The notes beneath the pieces are model-generated. The model was not told where the DNA came from, did not search any database, and saw nothing but the letters and a program-made list of their open reading frames with translations. From NCBI GenBank assembly GCA_964532465.1, contig CAZHHX010000014.1:16152-80151 (forward strand): DNA of 64,000 nt. The letters are read 5' to 3'. Shown here piece by piece: positions 26,095-35,157 of the stretch. A program made the position numbers and the translations under genes. The first letter of the stretch is position 1, and each line of letters begins with the position of its first letter. The DNA comes from JAPLKB01 sp964532465 (GTDB lineage: Bacteria > Desulfobacterota > Syntrophorhabdia > Syntrophorhabdales > Syntrophorhabdaceae).

Positions 26095-26341
26095 TACTGT
26101 CCCGATCTCAATACTTCGCGGGTGCTGTCGAGACTGATCCGGCAATGGTGTAACAGGCGTATCTCTTTTGATAATCCTCGCTTTTGGAGAACCGAGAAGC
26201 TGATTCTTTTGTTAATATTAAACAATATTAAGTAATTTGATAATATTATTGTCTATCTTTTAACATATGGCTGTCCATATAATGATGTTTTTCCAGGTAA
26301 AACTCTACGGATTAGACAGACAATAAAAAACCGTTAATTGT

Positions 26342-26755
26342 TTATTCTTTCTTTTCTCCACCGAAATTGAAAACCCAACATCCATAACAGCACTTGGAAT
26401 CTTCTAAATAATTATGATCCTTGCATATATGCTTTCCGCAGTAGTTACATTGGGCCACTTCAGCAATAGAAGAACAGTGCTGCTCGTCGCAGATTCTGTT
26501 GCCTTTTTCATCAAACTTTCTTTGGCTTAACCGCATCCATTCTTTGTTTTGCCTCTCTTTTTCAGCAATAAGAGCCCCCATGATATCCGGGCGGGTCTCA
26601 TTGATAAATTCGCTTACTGCCCCCTCGATAAGCGCATTCCTTACAAATTCGTCCTCCTTCTCTCTTGTGATATGCTTAATAATATTTTCAATCTCATCTC
26701 TTTCAGATGCCTCAAGTTTTATGTCGAGACGTTGTATATCATCCATTATGCCCAT
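26342..26755 (-). CDS. Small zinc-binding protein of unknown function
   Basis: 137 aa. The start is placed at ATG 26755 because GGAGG lies 6 bases upstream; an ATG two codons earlier would sit on the ribosome-binding site. The N-terminal half is charged and helical (LEASERDEIENIIKHITRE). The C-terminal half has clustered metal ligands: CDEQH, CNYCGKHICKDH and CCYGC, resembling a cross-brace zinc finger or AN1-like ribbon. No family name is recognised. It lies 56 bp downstream of the giant 1576-aa gene on the same strand and may be the last gene of that transcript. Confidence 0.7.
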   Translation of the reverse strand: MGIMDDIQRLDIKLEASERDEIENIIKHITREKEDEFVRNALIEGAVSEFINETRPDIMGALIAEKERQNKEWMRLSQRKFDEKGNRICDEQHCSSIAEVAQCNYCGKHICKDHNYLEDSKCCYGCWVFNFGGEKKE

Positions 26756-26817
26756 CTTCATCCTCCATTGGATATCATAAACCTGCCTTTTACGCCTTAC
26801 GTAAAAGACAGGGTATC

Positions 26818-29800
26818 TTATTTTGTATCGGTCCCTTTCCCAAGATTTACAGCAGCATCGGGCACTGATTCCACATTAGATCTTCCATAACATTTTTTCG
26901 AACAGTCTCCTGTATTTACAGGGAAATGTCTCCAGCATCCGAATCCCTGGTTTATGCATGGGCCGTTGGATGTTTTGGCGCAGTGCGGGGAGCCGCTGCT
27001 TGGTTTCGGGTCATAATAAGTGGCAACAACACCGGGAACTGCCGTGGTGTTGCACTGGCACAGACAGTCAAGCACATTTTGTCTTTCCTTATCGGTAAGC
27101 TGCTCGTATTTTTTTGGAGGCGGTTTAGGCGCATCAGGTTTTTTGGCTGCATCAACAGCCGGTTTTTTCGCAGCTTCTTCTACGGTTACAAAACGGCTTG
27201 TCTGCGCAAGCCTTACCTGCTGCGACTGATCTTTCATCCAGAGTTCCAGAGATATTTCATATCTTCCCGGTGTTCCTCCGGTAAAGCTGAATGAACTGCC
27301 TGTGCTCCTGGCCTGCCCGTTTACCAACCATTTGAAGGTGAATAATCCCTGGTTCATTACATTTGTTTCGGAAACCATACCGTTAAGTGTTGTCGATTCG
27401 CCGACTTTTATTTTATCCTTGTTGGTGCTTATATATATGTATCCATAGGGCTGCTGTACTTCAAGGGGGTAGGTTGCCTCTCCGGCCTTCTGCCATTTTC
27501 CCATGACTGCCTGATACACTTCGGCTTTAATCGTGTAGCTTCCCTGTCTCGGCGCCGTAATGGTCTGGGAAGGGCCCTTGCTGCTCAATTGTTGACCGTT
27601 CTGGTACCATTTGTACGCAAACTGAGCTGTTTTGTCCACGGATTTTATTGTTGCCGTGAGCGTTACATCCTGTCCGATCATGGTTCTTTTCGGTCCGTCA
27701 ATGTACATGGAAACCGTTGGATTTTCCACAATCATCCGGTGTTTTGCATCGCCTACCAGCACTGATTTCCCTCCTGTTATCTGATACACGACGAGATTCA
27801 CCTTGATTGTTTCCGGTTTTACCAGAGACCATTCAAATCCCTCGGTGTTGTTGAAGACCTTTGACTGTCCTTCGTAGGTCCAGGCATACTTGAGAGAGGG
27901 CTTGAGAGAGGGGTCTATGCCGACAATTGCGTTGTATTTTACTCTCTGACCCACAACAGCCTTATCGTCCGCGGATATTCTGACGGAAGCCTTTTGAATG
28001 GTAAAGGTATGAGTCGCTTCGCCGAACTTTTCCCACTTGCCTTCCTCAGCCTTCAGAACTTCTAATTTTACCCCGAATGTGCCCACAAGGGATGTGTTGA
28101 TTTTTAACGTATCTGTTTGCTCGGCAAAACGAAGCGAGCCCTTCATGTCGCTCCATTGATAACGCAAAACAGGCGGTTCTTTTGGTAACACGGTAAATTT
28201 CACGACAGCTTTTAATTTCACGTCCTGCCCAAGCGTATATGGCGGCGGAGGATTGCCTTCAATGCTTACAAGCACACAATTCTTTGAATAATACTCCCTG
28301 AAGCCCTTAACGGCAGCAGCGCTCTGAACATTATGCTCCTTTGCCCATTTCGGCGCTGAAACATAGAAGCTGTTGTCTTTTTTGAAAAGCGCGCCCCACA
28401 GACCCTGCCAGACATTATTATGGACTATATAATCGAGGGTTTTTTTATCGTACTCGCTGTCGAGTTTTACTTCAGGTATGCAGGTTGCCTTAATTTCAGC
28501 AAGCTGTTTTTCAACAGAATTCCTTGTATTTATTACGAACTGGTAATATTGAACTGCCGTTTTCTTGTCTTCTTCGGGTTTCGCGATAAGAAAATCCGTG
28601 CCGGTCAATATCCTTACACCATGTTCAGCAGGGTTGCCTCCGGCAAAGGCTGTTTCAGATTCCTGACGGGCTTCATAGACAATTTTGTAGGCATCAAGGT
28701 ACTTTTTAACGATTTCACCGGCTTTTGTATAGTCGCTTTCCATCTGTCCTTCGCTCAGCAAGTCACGCTTTACATTCCAGAGCCACCTGAATACAGCCTT
28801 CAGATTGTTTGTGTCGAGTTCTTTGTCCATTTCCTTTTCCAATGCTGCTTCAATCTTGAGATCCCTGGCAATTTTGTTTAATTCAGCGAACAATTCCGGC
28901 AGCATACCTCTCATGAGGGCATTGTCTATGGCCTTTCTCTCCTCAAGCTGATGAATCATGTTCAACACAAAATTAAGCTTTGCTTCCTCCCATCGCATCT
29001 TATAGATATCGCCGTAATGCTGCATGAGCTTCGGCCCCACATATTCATTGCTCATCATCTGCTGTATAAGATTGAGGGCAGGATCAGTTGCGGCAATATT
29101 TTTTTGCAGCATTTGATTAACAAAGAATTTGTCTGTTAATCCGTAATATGCTTTCATGGACATGTCCCGCTGGGATGGGCTCTTCTTTAACTGCTGCCGC
29201 ATTGCCTCTACCTGTTCCTGCTTGTATCGTGAAAACTGCTCCACGTTCAGCACTCCGCCTGAATATTTTGCGGAAATAAGACGCCATACCCCGACTTTTG
29301 CGGTCTCATATGATTCAACGCCGATAAGTTTGAATGTAGCCGTAGCATAGAGGGTGTCTACAAAGACGCTTAGCTGTTCGGTCCAGAAAAAAGTGACGGG
29401 CATGTCAATCAACACGTATCTGCCTATACCATACGCGGCCTGGGCAAGGCCTAAAGGCGGAACGAGAGTAGTGACAACTTCCCATCCTGCTTCGAGGTAA
29501 TTCCCCATGATTGCCTGCTCGACAGAAGAGCCGAAGGGCACGCGCCTGCGGAAAAACTCTGTGGCCAGTTCTCCCCAGCCGCCCTTCAAATAGGCATCGC
29601 GATAGGCCGCTCCTTCTTCAATCACCCCGATAGCGATGAGACCTTTTACTGCTCCCCGGCCTGCGGCGGTAGATTGGATGGCTTCGTTACATTTACGGTT
29701 AACCTGCTGTATTCCGCTTGCAACAGTGCCCTTCAATCCCTTCAGGGCGGATGATTTCGATCGCGAATCTTTGAGGGTTTTTGCTTCCTTATATTCAGTT

Positions 29801-31548
29801 ACGAATCTGTCAAAGTCCGGGTTATCACCCCTGAGTTCACCGAGCAGTTTGTCATCGAGGATATCGAGATAAAAATTTATCGAACTCATTCCTTTGTCGC
29901 CCAGATCTAATCCCTTTTCAATCTTGTTCATAAGGTATGCAATGCCGAGCATGCGTCCCAGCTTTGTCTTTGCCTCGAATTGAGCTTTCAGGTATTGTCT
30001 GTCCTTTATCATATCAGGAGTTGCTTTACCGCGTCCCTGTCTGAATTCGATTGCCATTGATTTGAAATCTTCGTGGAGCTTTGCAACGCCTTCATGGGTC
30101 AAACCGGTGTCTTTTAATACACTTATCTCCGTTTCCACCATCTTTTCAAGGTCGTCAATCTCTTTTCCTAATTTGCCTTCCAACTGCTTTGCCTGTTCTT
30201 TTGTGGTTTCATTGCCTTCAAGCTCGCTTAAGCGATCAAGCTGTTTTCGTATGTCGTCAATTCGTTTACTATATCCGGTTTCAACATTCTTCCACATGGC
30301 GCTGAGGCAGTCTTCATTGAATTTGTCCATAATCTCTTTATTCGGCCTTGTGATAAGCCAGGGGCCGCCTGTATTGGATGTGGTGATCTCAAACCGTGAA
30401 AAAGGCAATGCCCCGTATTTCTGCTGAAAATAGCTCCTGATTTTCTGATCCATCTGCTTTACTTTGGATTCTTTTTTCAGCCGGTCAAGTTCTCCGCTTA
30501 AAGCGTTTAAGGCCGGATCGGAAGAACCAATACCCAGATATTTCATGAGCGAATCATTGCTGCGGTCAACATATTTAGCAGCCTTTATAACCGTATCAAC
30601 AGGGCTGAATATCCCTTCTTTTACGATGTCGGAATAAAAATGACGAAGGTTTTCCATGGAAAGTCCGGGTTCTGCGTTATATTTAGAAGGGGCTGTGCGC
30701 GGGTCTGTTGACTGCAGTTCCGACTCCCTGACAACCCGGTCAATGGCTTCTTCAAGGGCGCCTCTCACCGTGCCTGCTGCCGAGTCTTCAGAAAGACGCC
30801 GTAATCCGTCCTCGGAAAATATAATTTCATCGACTATCTTCATCTGAGACAAGGCGAATTCCGCTCCGTGCTGCCCGATATACACCTCAAGGCCGGCCTT
30901 GCCGTGCGCTGTACAGACTGAATCTATTGCCTGAGAGGAAAGTCCTGTGAGTTCCATGAGTTTTGCCTCAAAGGCATTCTTAAGCGCGGAAATAATGTTC
31001 GTATCCCTTGATACAAAACTGAAATCAATATCACCCTCAAATTTTAATGCTGTTGAAGGCTGGCCTACCCAACTCCCTACATATGCGACAAAGACGCTGG
31101 AGTTGCTGCTCCTGCCTTTAATTACCCCTTTTATGGCTGCTTCAGTCTGAGCCCGACGCCAGCTTAAAAGTTTTTCCTCAACACGGGTGCCGCCTTCGCC
31201 GTAATGTTCACCCAGAAACTCGCTCCCAAGGCCTTCATTGTTAAGGCCTGTCTTGACTTTAATGACATCTTTCATGGTGCCGCCTGTGTTGGCAAGCCCC
31301 CTGAAAAAACCTTCGGGGCTGAGCCTGCCCTTTTTCACATCAAGGAGCATCTTCGCGATTGATACGTCTTTATTGGGCGCATTTGCAAATTTTGAAGCGC
31401 CAAGAAGCTTTATCAGTACCGGATCGCGGTCATCTTTTGTTGTTCCTGCAGGACCGGTTTGCGCATAGAGTCCACCGGCTATGCCGGATAACAACATGAT
31501 AAAGCAAAGAAATATAGGCACCATACGGCAGGATTTGGATTTTATCAT
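26818..31548 (-). CDS. Giant exported protein: nucleotidyltransferase-like motif, helical body, four Ig/PKD-like domains, Cys-rich tail
   Basis: 1576 aa; I do not recognise a named family. Signal peptide (VPIFLCFIMLLSGIAGGLYAQ) cleaved near residue 30. Residues about 153-225 contain YVGSW (158-160), then EGDIDF with D173 and D175, then GLEVYI with E221. This is the order and spacing of a polymerase-beta-type nucleotidyltransferase core (GS…DxD…third acid), a motif-level call only. A long charged helical region follows, with a hydrophobic stretch at about 685-720. Four tandem Ig/PKD-like domains start near 1093, 1186, 1274 and 1367, each with the pattern vGQ.v.l.A…F.YkW…G.y.ikaEvy. The tail (about 1490-1560) has 10 cysteines. 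ATG follows AAGAGGT. It is the third gene of a TPR-giant-giant unit, and its Ig domains resemble those of the upstream giant. Confidence 0.75.
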   Translation of the reverse strand: MIKSKSCRMVPIFLCFIMLLSGIAGGLYAQTGPAGTTKDDRDPVLIKLLGASKFANAPNKDVSIAKMLLDVKKGRLSPEGFFRGLANTGGTMKDVIKVKTGLNNEGLGSEFLGEHYGEGGTRVEEKLLSWRRAQTEAAIKGVIKGRSSNSSVFVAYVGSWVGQPSTALKFEGDIDFSFVSRDTNIISALKNAFEAKLMELTGLSSQAIDSVCTAHGKAGLEVYIGQHGAEFALSQMKIVDEIIFSEDGLRRLSEDSAAGTVRGALEEAIDRVVRESELQSTDPRTAPSKYNAEPGLSMENLRHFYSDIVKEGIFSPVDTVIKAAKYVDRSNDSLMKYLGIGSSDPALNALSGELDRLKKESKVKQMDQKIRSYFQQKYGALPFSRFEITTSNTGGPWLITRPNKEIMDKFNEDCLSAMWKNVETGYSKRIDDIRKQLDRLSELEGNETTKEQAKQLEGKLGKEIDDLEKMVETEISVLKDTGLTHEGVAKLHEDFKSMAIEFRQGRGKATPDMIKDRQYLKAQFEAKTKLGRMLGIAYLMNKIEKGLDLGDKGMSSINFYLDILDDKLLGELRGDNPDFDRFVTEYKEAKTLKDSRSKSSALKGLKGTVASGIQQVNRKCNEAIQSTAAGRGAVKGLIAIGVIEEGAAYRDAYLKGGWGELATEFFRRRVPFGSSVEQAIMGNYLEAGWEVVTTLVPPLGLAQAAYGIGRYVLIDMPVTFFWTEQLSVFVDTLYATATFKLIGVESYETAKVGVWRLISAKYSGGVLNVEQFSRYKQEQVEAMRQQLKKSPSQRDMSMKAYYGLTDKFFVNQMLQKNIAATDPALNLIQQMMSNEYVGPKLMQHYGDIYKMRWEEAKLNFVLNMIHQLEERKAIDNALMRGMLPELFAELNKIARDLKIEAALEKEMDKELDTNNLKAVFRWLWNVKRDLLSEGQMESDYTKAGEIVKKYLDAYKIVYEARQESETAFAGGNPAEHGVRILTGTDFLIAKPEEDKKTAVQYYQFVINTRNSVEKQLAEIKATCIPEVKLDSEYDKKTLDYIVHNNVWQGLWGALFKKDNSFYVSAPKWAKEHNVQSAAAVKGFREYYSKNCVLVSIEGNPPPPYTLGQDVKLKAVVKFTVLPKEPPVLRYQWSDMKGSLRFAEQTDTLKINTSLVGTFGVKLEVLKAEEGKWEKFGEATHTFTIQKASVRISADDKAVVGQRVKYNAIVGIDPSLKPSLKYAWTYEGQSKVFNNTEGFEWSLVKPETIKVNLVVYQITGGKSVLVGDAKHRMIVENPTVSMYIDGPKRTMIGQDVTLTATIKSVDKTAQFAYKWYQNGQQLSSKGPSQTITAPRQGSYTIKAEVYQAVMGKWQKAGEATYPLEVQQPYGYIYISTNKDKIKVGESTTLNGMVSETNVMNQGLFTFKWLVNGQARSTGSSFSFTGGTPGRYEISLELWMKDQSQQVRLAQTSRFVTVEEAAKKPAVDAAKKPDAPKPPPKKYEQLTDKERQNVLDCLCQCNTTAVPGVVATYYDPKPSSGSPHCAKTSNGPCINQGFGCWRHFPVNTGDCSKKCYGRSNVESVPDAAVNLGKGTDTK

Positions 31549-31629
31549 TTTAACTACCTCTTGTTATCCTGTTATCATTTCTTTTCTAACTTATGAATAT
31601 ATGCATTTAATTCTTCTTTTCCATATTTT

Positions 31630-34600
31630 CTACCTTGTGTCAGGATATTTTTTCCGACATGCTTCAGCTTTTTTGTCGTAGGCATCTTTTCTTTTTTTTA
31701 TCTCTTCTTTCCACCCGCATTCCTGGAGAACATACCAGGCATCGCTCCCTCCGGGTTGACTTCTGGTTGCGTAATAGGAATCGCAACACTGCTTGGGAGG
31801 ATATTCCTGTGCCGAGTGCATGGGCTGACAACTCCAATGCGCAAAAGAATCCTTGTTCCTGATCTTGGGGAACCAGTTTACCGCGTTTTCGTAATACTTC
31901 TTTTCACTGCTTACGCACTCTTCGTACTGATTCTTCTGTATCTCTTTATCTTTCTGAGGAGCAGGCTGACCTTCCACTATCACAGCGTATCCAGCCTGCG
32001 CAACCCTCGTATCGGGATTTCCCCTCATCCAGAGTTCCACTCCGATTGAATGCGCACCCGGCGTACTCCCGTTGAATGAGACAGTTTTCCCGCTGCCGGC
32101 TTCCTTCTCATCTATTGACCATTTGAAATATAATGAAGATTCGGGAACATTCGTCCCGGAGATCATGCCCGTGTAAGTGCCTGATTGGCCTGCCTTTATT
32201 TTACCCGGCCCGGAGATATAGATCGACGCCTTTACCTGTTCTTTTTCTTTTGCCATGAGCGAATATGTTGCCTCGCCTATTTTCTGTCCTGTCCCGCTCA
32301 CAGTCTTGAAGGCCTCTACTCTGACAATATGGCTGCCCTGGCGTCCGATTTTTACGGATTGGGAACTGCCTTTATTGCCCGATTCCTGATTGTTTACTGT
32401 CCATCTGAAATAATTTTGAGAACCTTTTGCTTCCGGTGCAACTGAAGCAGTGAAAGTTAGCGTATCACCGACAAATACCTCGGAGCTTGCAGGCGATATT
32501 CTGATTGAAACTTCGACTTTTACTTGTGCGGCGCCTTTTAAATTGACATAACAATTGCGCCCTTCAGCAAGTATTTTTCCCGCTTCATCAAATGCCTGAA
32601 TTGACCGGTCATCATTCCCGGTCTGTGAAATAAACATATCCATCTCAGGACAGGATTCAGGCTTTAATTGTGCGAGCTTTGCAACATTAACGGTAAAACG
32701 GTAAAAGTCTTTTATTTTGCTCTCATGCTCCACAGCGATTTTGGTATTGATTTTCAGCGCATCTACCTGCCGGGCAATCTCTAAAATCTCCTGCTGTTCC
32801 TTCATGTCCCTCTCATTGTAAAAATATTTTACGCCTGTACGAAATCTGGCAAGGGCATTATTGAACTCAGTGACGGTAATGTTAAGCTGAACGATCTTTT
32901 TCACAAAGTCATCATTCAGTTTGGCGGCATTCTTCGAAACAGCCTGTATAAAGCTCATGTATTCCGAAAATTCCTTCTGTGCGGTCACGGTCTGAGATGC
33001 AAGACCGGCCGATTCAAGAACAGGGTTTTTCAGCGCCGTCATTTCCTGCTGTGCATAGGCGTACTGTGTCTCGGCTTGATCGAGGTATGTTGTTTTTATA
33101 TTAGCTTTGTATGATTCGAGGCCCTTTTCATCAATTTTGCCTTCGTTAAAAGCCTTTATCACCTGGTTTGAAGCAGTGCATATTCCCTGGGCATATTGCT
33201 TTACTGCAGCAAGACGTTTTGTAAGATTCGCGTATGTTTCAGAAGGATTTTTTACAGCCGCGGTTTTTTTATTTATCTCCTTTGCTGACGCGCAGAGGTT
33301 TTTCAGTTTTTTAATAGACCCTTCCAACTGCAGTTGACTGCCGCTTATAGAGACAACCTGTTTTTGCAGGTTCCATGCCTGTTCGTCGAGAGGAGCTAAG
33401 GACCTTAATTGGGTATCCGCGTCACCAGCAAGCTTTGAGAGTTCCATTGCAAGCTTTCTTAAAGCCCCTATAGGCCGGTATTGCTCAACGCGCTCCTGCA
33501 TTTCCTTCGCTATCTCCTCAGACTGGTCAACCTCCCAGCGAAGCGGGGTGTTGATTACCAGATTGGGTATATCTGCAATGCCTGTCCAGAATGCTGTATT
33601 GGCGTCATTGGCCGCGTAAAGGTTTGCCTTCAGCACGGTCATTGCCTTGGAACAGTCTTTTCTGCCCTGATTAATGCAATCCTGGTACTCTTTGACCGCC
33701 TTTTGCGCTGCCGCTTCTCCAATGCCTATAGCCCCCGGTATGCCTGTTGCGTAGACAAGGGCCTTGCCCGCCGTTTCTATGGAACTTTCCCAGGGTTTTT
33801 CTTCCTTCTTCAATTCCCTGTATATTTTGTCAAAGACCAATAAGGTCAGGACAGCACCTGCACCGGCCTTGACGCTTGTCGGTGTTTTTAAATAACTGAT
33901 TAGAGGCTCGGTAGGGTTGGCCATGGATTTAAACGTAGATTTGAGGTCTTTATATACGTTGTTTCCGACCCTGTTTACAAGTTCGCTTTTGGATATTGTT
34001 TTGCCGGCGTTGTCCTTATAAACAACGCTTCCATCTTGATTTGTGACTTTTGTAACCTCGTTTCCGGTAAGCTTCCCTCCAAATTCCGGGTCACTCTCTG
34101 CTATCGCTTTCAACGAACCATTTTCTTTAAGCTTGTTTATAATCTTGGTTTCCTTCAATTTCACAGCCTTGTTTTTATCACCTGACTTGATGGCATCGTT
34201 AATCTCTTTGTCCAGATTGCTGTATTCCTGTGCGCTGCGGCTATCTATGTTTTTATTAATGTCTACAATCGTCTTTTCCGCCCTTTTTGTCCAGTTATTC
34301 AGCTTTTGCTTCTTTACTTCAGGGGGATCTCCGAAATCAACAATACCGGCCTGTTCAGCAGTAGCGTTTCCATTATAAATCTTTTCCGATTGCCCGGCAA
34401 TCAGTGTATCCGAAACGGCAACATCAGATGACTTGATTATCTTATTAATCGTTTTGCCCTGAACGCGTATGTCCCCTTTTGTTTTTGCGTCAATAAACTT
34501 TCTGGTGTGGTCAAGAACCTCAACCTTCTTTGAGGTTTTGTCACCTATTGATAAATAGGCGTCGCTGTCAATTGCCGCCTTGTGGGTAATTTCAGCCTCT

Positions 34601-35157
34601 AAGGAAGAGCTGCCTACAGGATCAGACCCCGTATGTTTATTTATCCATACGGTTGTATCCTGCTTCCCTGTAATTACAAACCTGTCGCCTTTCGGGATCA
34701 CCTTATTGCCTGCCTTTTCCATTGCCTTTGTGTATGCGTTTGCTGCGTCAAAATCAGCGGTAAGATCAATGTCGCTATTGATGCTTGCCGGGTCCCGACC
34801 CGTTGATTTGATCTTTTTTGCAAGTTCAGGAGGGATTTCCTTAATCACTTCGTTATGCTGCTGAATACGCTCGATATTGTATTTTTCATAGCTTTTTTGA
34901 ACATCACTTATTGCTGCATCGTATTGCGCCTTCACTTTTTTATAGGCCGGGTGTTCTTTTATGGGCAAGCCGTCTGCATGGCGCGCCTCATAGGGTATCA
35001 TTGCTTCAAAGCGTTCGGTAACTGCCGCCACATCATTCTGGTACTGCATTCTGCGCGTTTCAAGGTCTTCGGCAGCGCATAAAGAAGGATATGTCATGCA
35101 GAAAACACATGTAATCAGGCAAAGACGTACAAAAACAGAAAATGATCTGCATTTCAC
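31630..35157 (-). CDS. Giant exported protein: SDIDLT nucleotidyltransferase-like motif, coiled coils, two Ig/PKD-like domains, Cys-rich tail
   Basis: 1175 aa, unrecognised family. The start is taken as GTG 35157, which overlaps the stop of the TPR gene (GTGA) and gives a direct signal peptide (FVRLCLITCVFCMTYPSLCAA); the frame is open to 35181. After a coiled coil, residues about 118-172 read STGRDPASINSDIDLT (D129, D131) and DTTVWINKHTG (D167), again like a nucleotidyltransferase DxD core. A long helical body includes a hydrophobic segment near 425-445 and another near 465-480. Two Ig/PKD-like domains (about 882-970 and 975-1060; YFRWTVNN, YFKWSIDEKE) match those of the 1576-aa neighbour. 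The last 100 residues have 9 cysteines. It is coupled to the TPR gene and 81 bp ahead of the other giant. Confidence 0.75.
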   Translation of the reverse strand: MKCRSFSVFVRLCLITCVFCMTYPSLCAAEDLETRRMQYQNDVAAVTERFEAMIPYEARHADGLPIKEHPAYKKVKAQYDAAISDVQKSYEKYNIERIQQHNEVIKEIPPELAKKIKSTGRDPASINSDIDLTADFDAANAYTKAMEKAGNKVIPKGDRFVITGKQDTTVWINKHTGSDPVGSSSLEAEITHKAAIDSDAYLSIGDKTSKKVEVLDHTRKFIDAKTKGDIRVQGKTINKIIKSSDVAVSDTLIAGQSEKIYNGNATAEQAGIVDFGDPPEVKKQKLNNWTKRAEKTIVDINKNIDSRSAQEYSNLDKEINDAIKSGDKNKAVKLKETKIINKLKENGSLKAIAESDPEFGGKLTGNEVTKVTNQDGSVVYKDNAGKTISKSELVNRVGNNVYKDLKSTFKSMANPTEPLISYLKTPTSVKAGAGAVLTLLVFDKIYRELKKEEKPWESSIETAGKALVYATGIPGAIGIGEAAAQKAVKEYQDCINQGRKDCSKAMTVLKANLYAANDANTAFWTGIADIPNLVINTPLRWEVDQSEEIAKEMQERVEQYRPIGALRKLAMELSKLAGDADTQLRSLAPLDEQAWNLQKQVVSISGSQLQLEGSIKKLKNLCASAKEINKKTAAVKNPSETYANLTKRLAAVKQYAQGICTASNQVIKAFNEGKIDEKGLESYKANIKTTYLDQAETQYAYAQQEMTALKNPVLESAGLASQTVTAQKEFSEYMSFIQAVSKNAAKLNDDFVKKIVQLNITVTEFNNALARFRTGVKYFYNERDMKEQQEILEIARQVDALKINTKIAVEHESKIKDFYRFTVNVAKLAQLKPESCPEMDMFISQTGNDDRSIQAFDEAGKILAEGRNCYVNLKGAAQVKVEVSIRISPASSEVFVGDTLTFTASVAPEAKGSQNYFRWTVNNQESGNKGSSQSVKIGRQGSHIVRVEAFKTVSGTGQKIGEATYSLMAKEKEQVKASIYISGPGKIKAGQSGTYTGMISGTNVPESSLYFKWSIDEKEAGSGKTVSFNGSTPGAHSIGVELWMRGNPDTRVAQAGYAVIVEGQPAPQKDKEIQKNQYEECVSSEKKYYENAVNWFPKIRNKDSFAHWSCQPMHSAQEYPPKQCCDSYYATRSQPGGSDAWYVLQECGWKEEIKKRKDAYDKKAEACRKKYPDTR

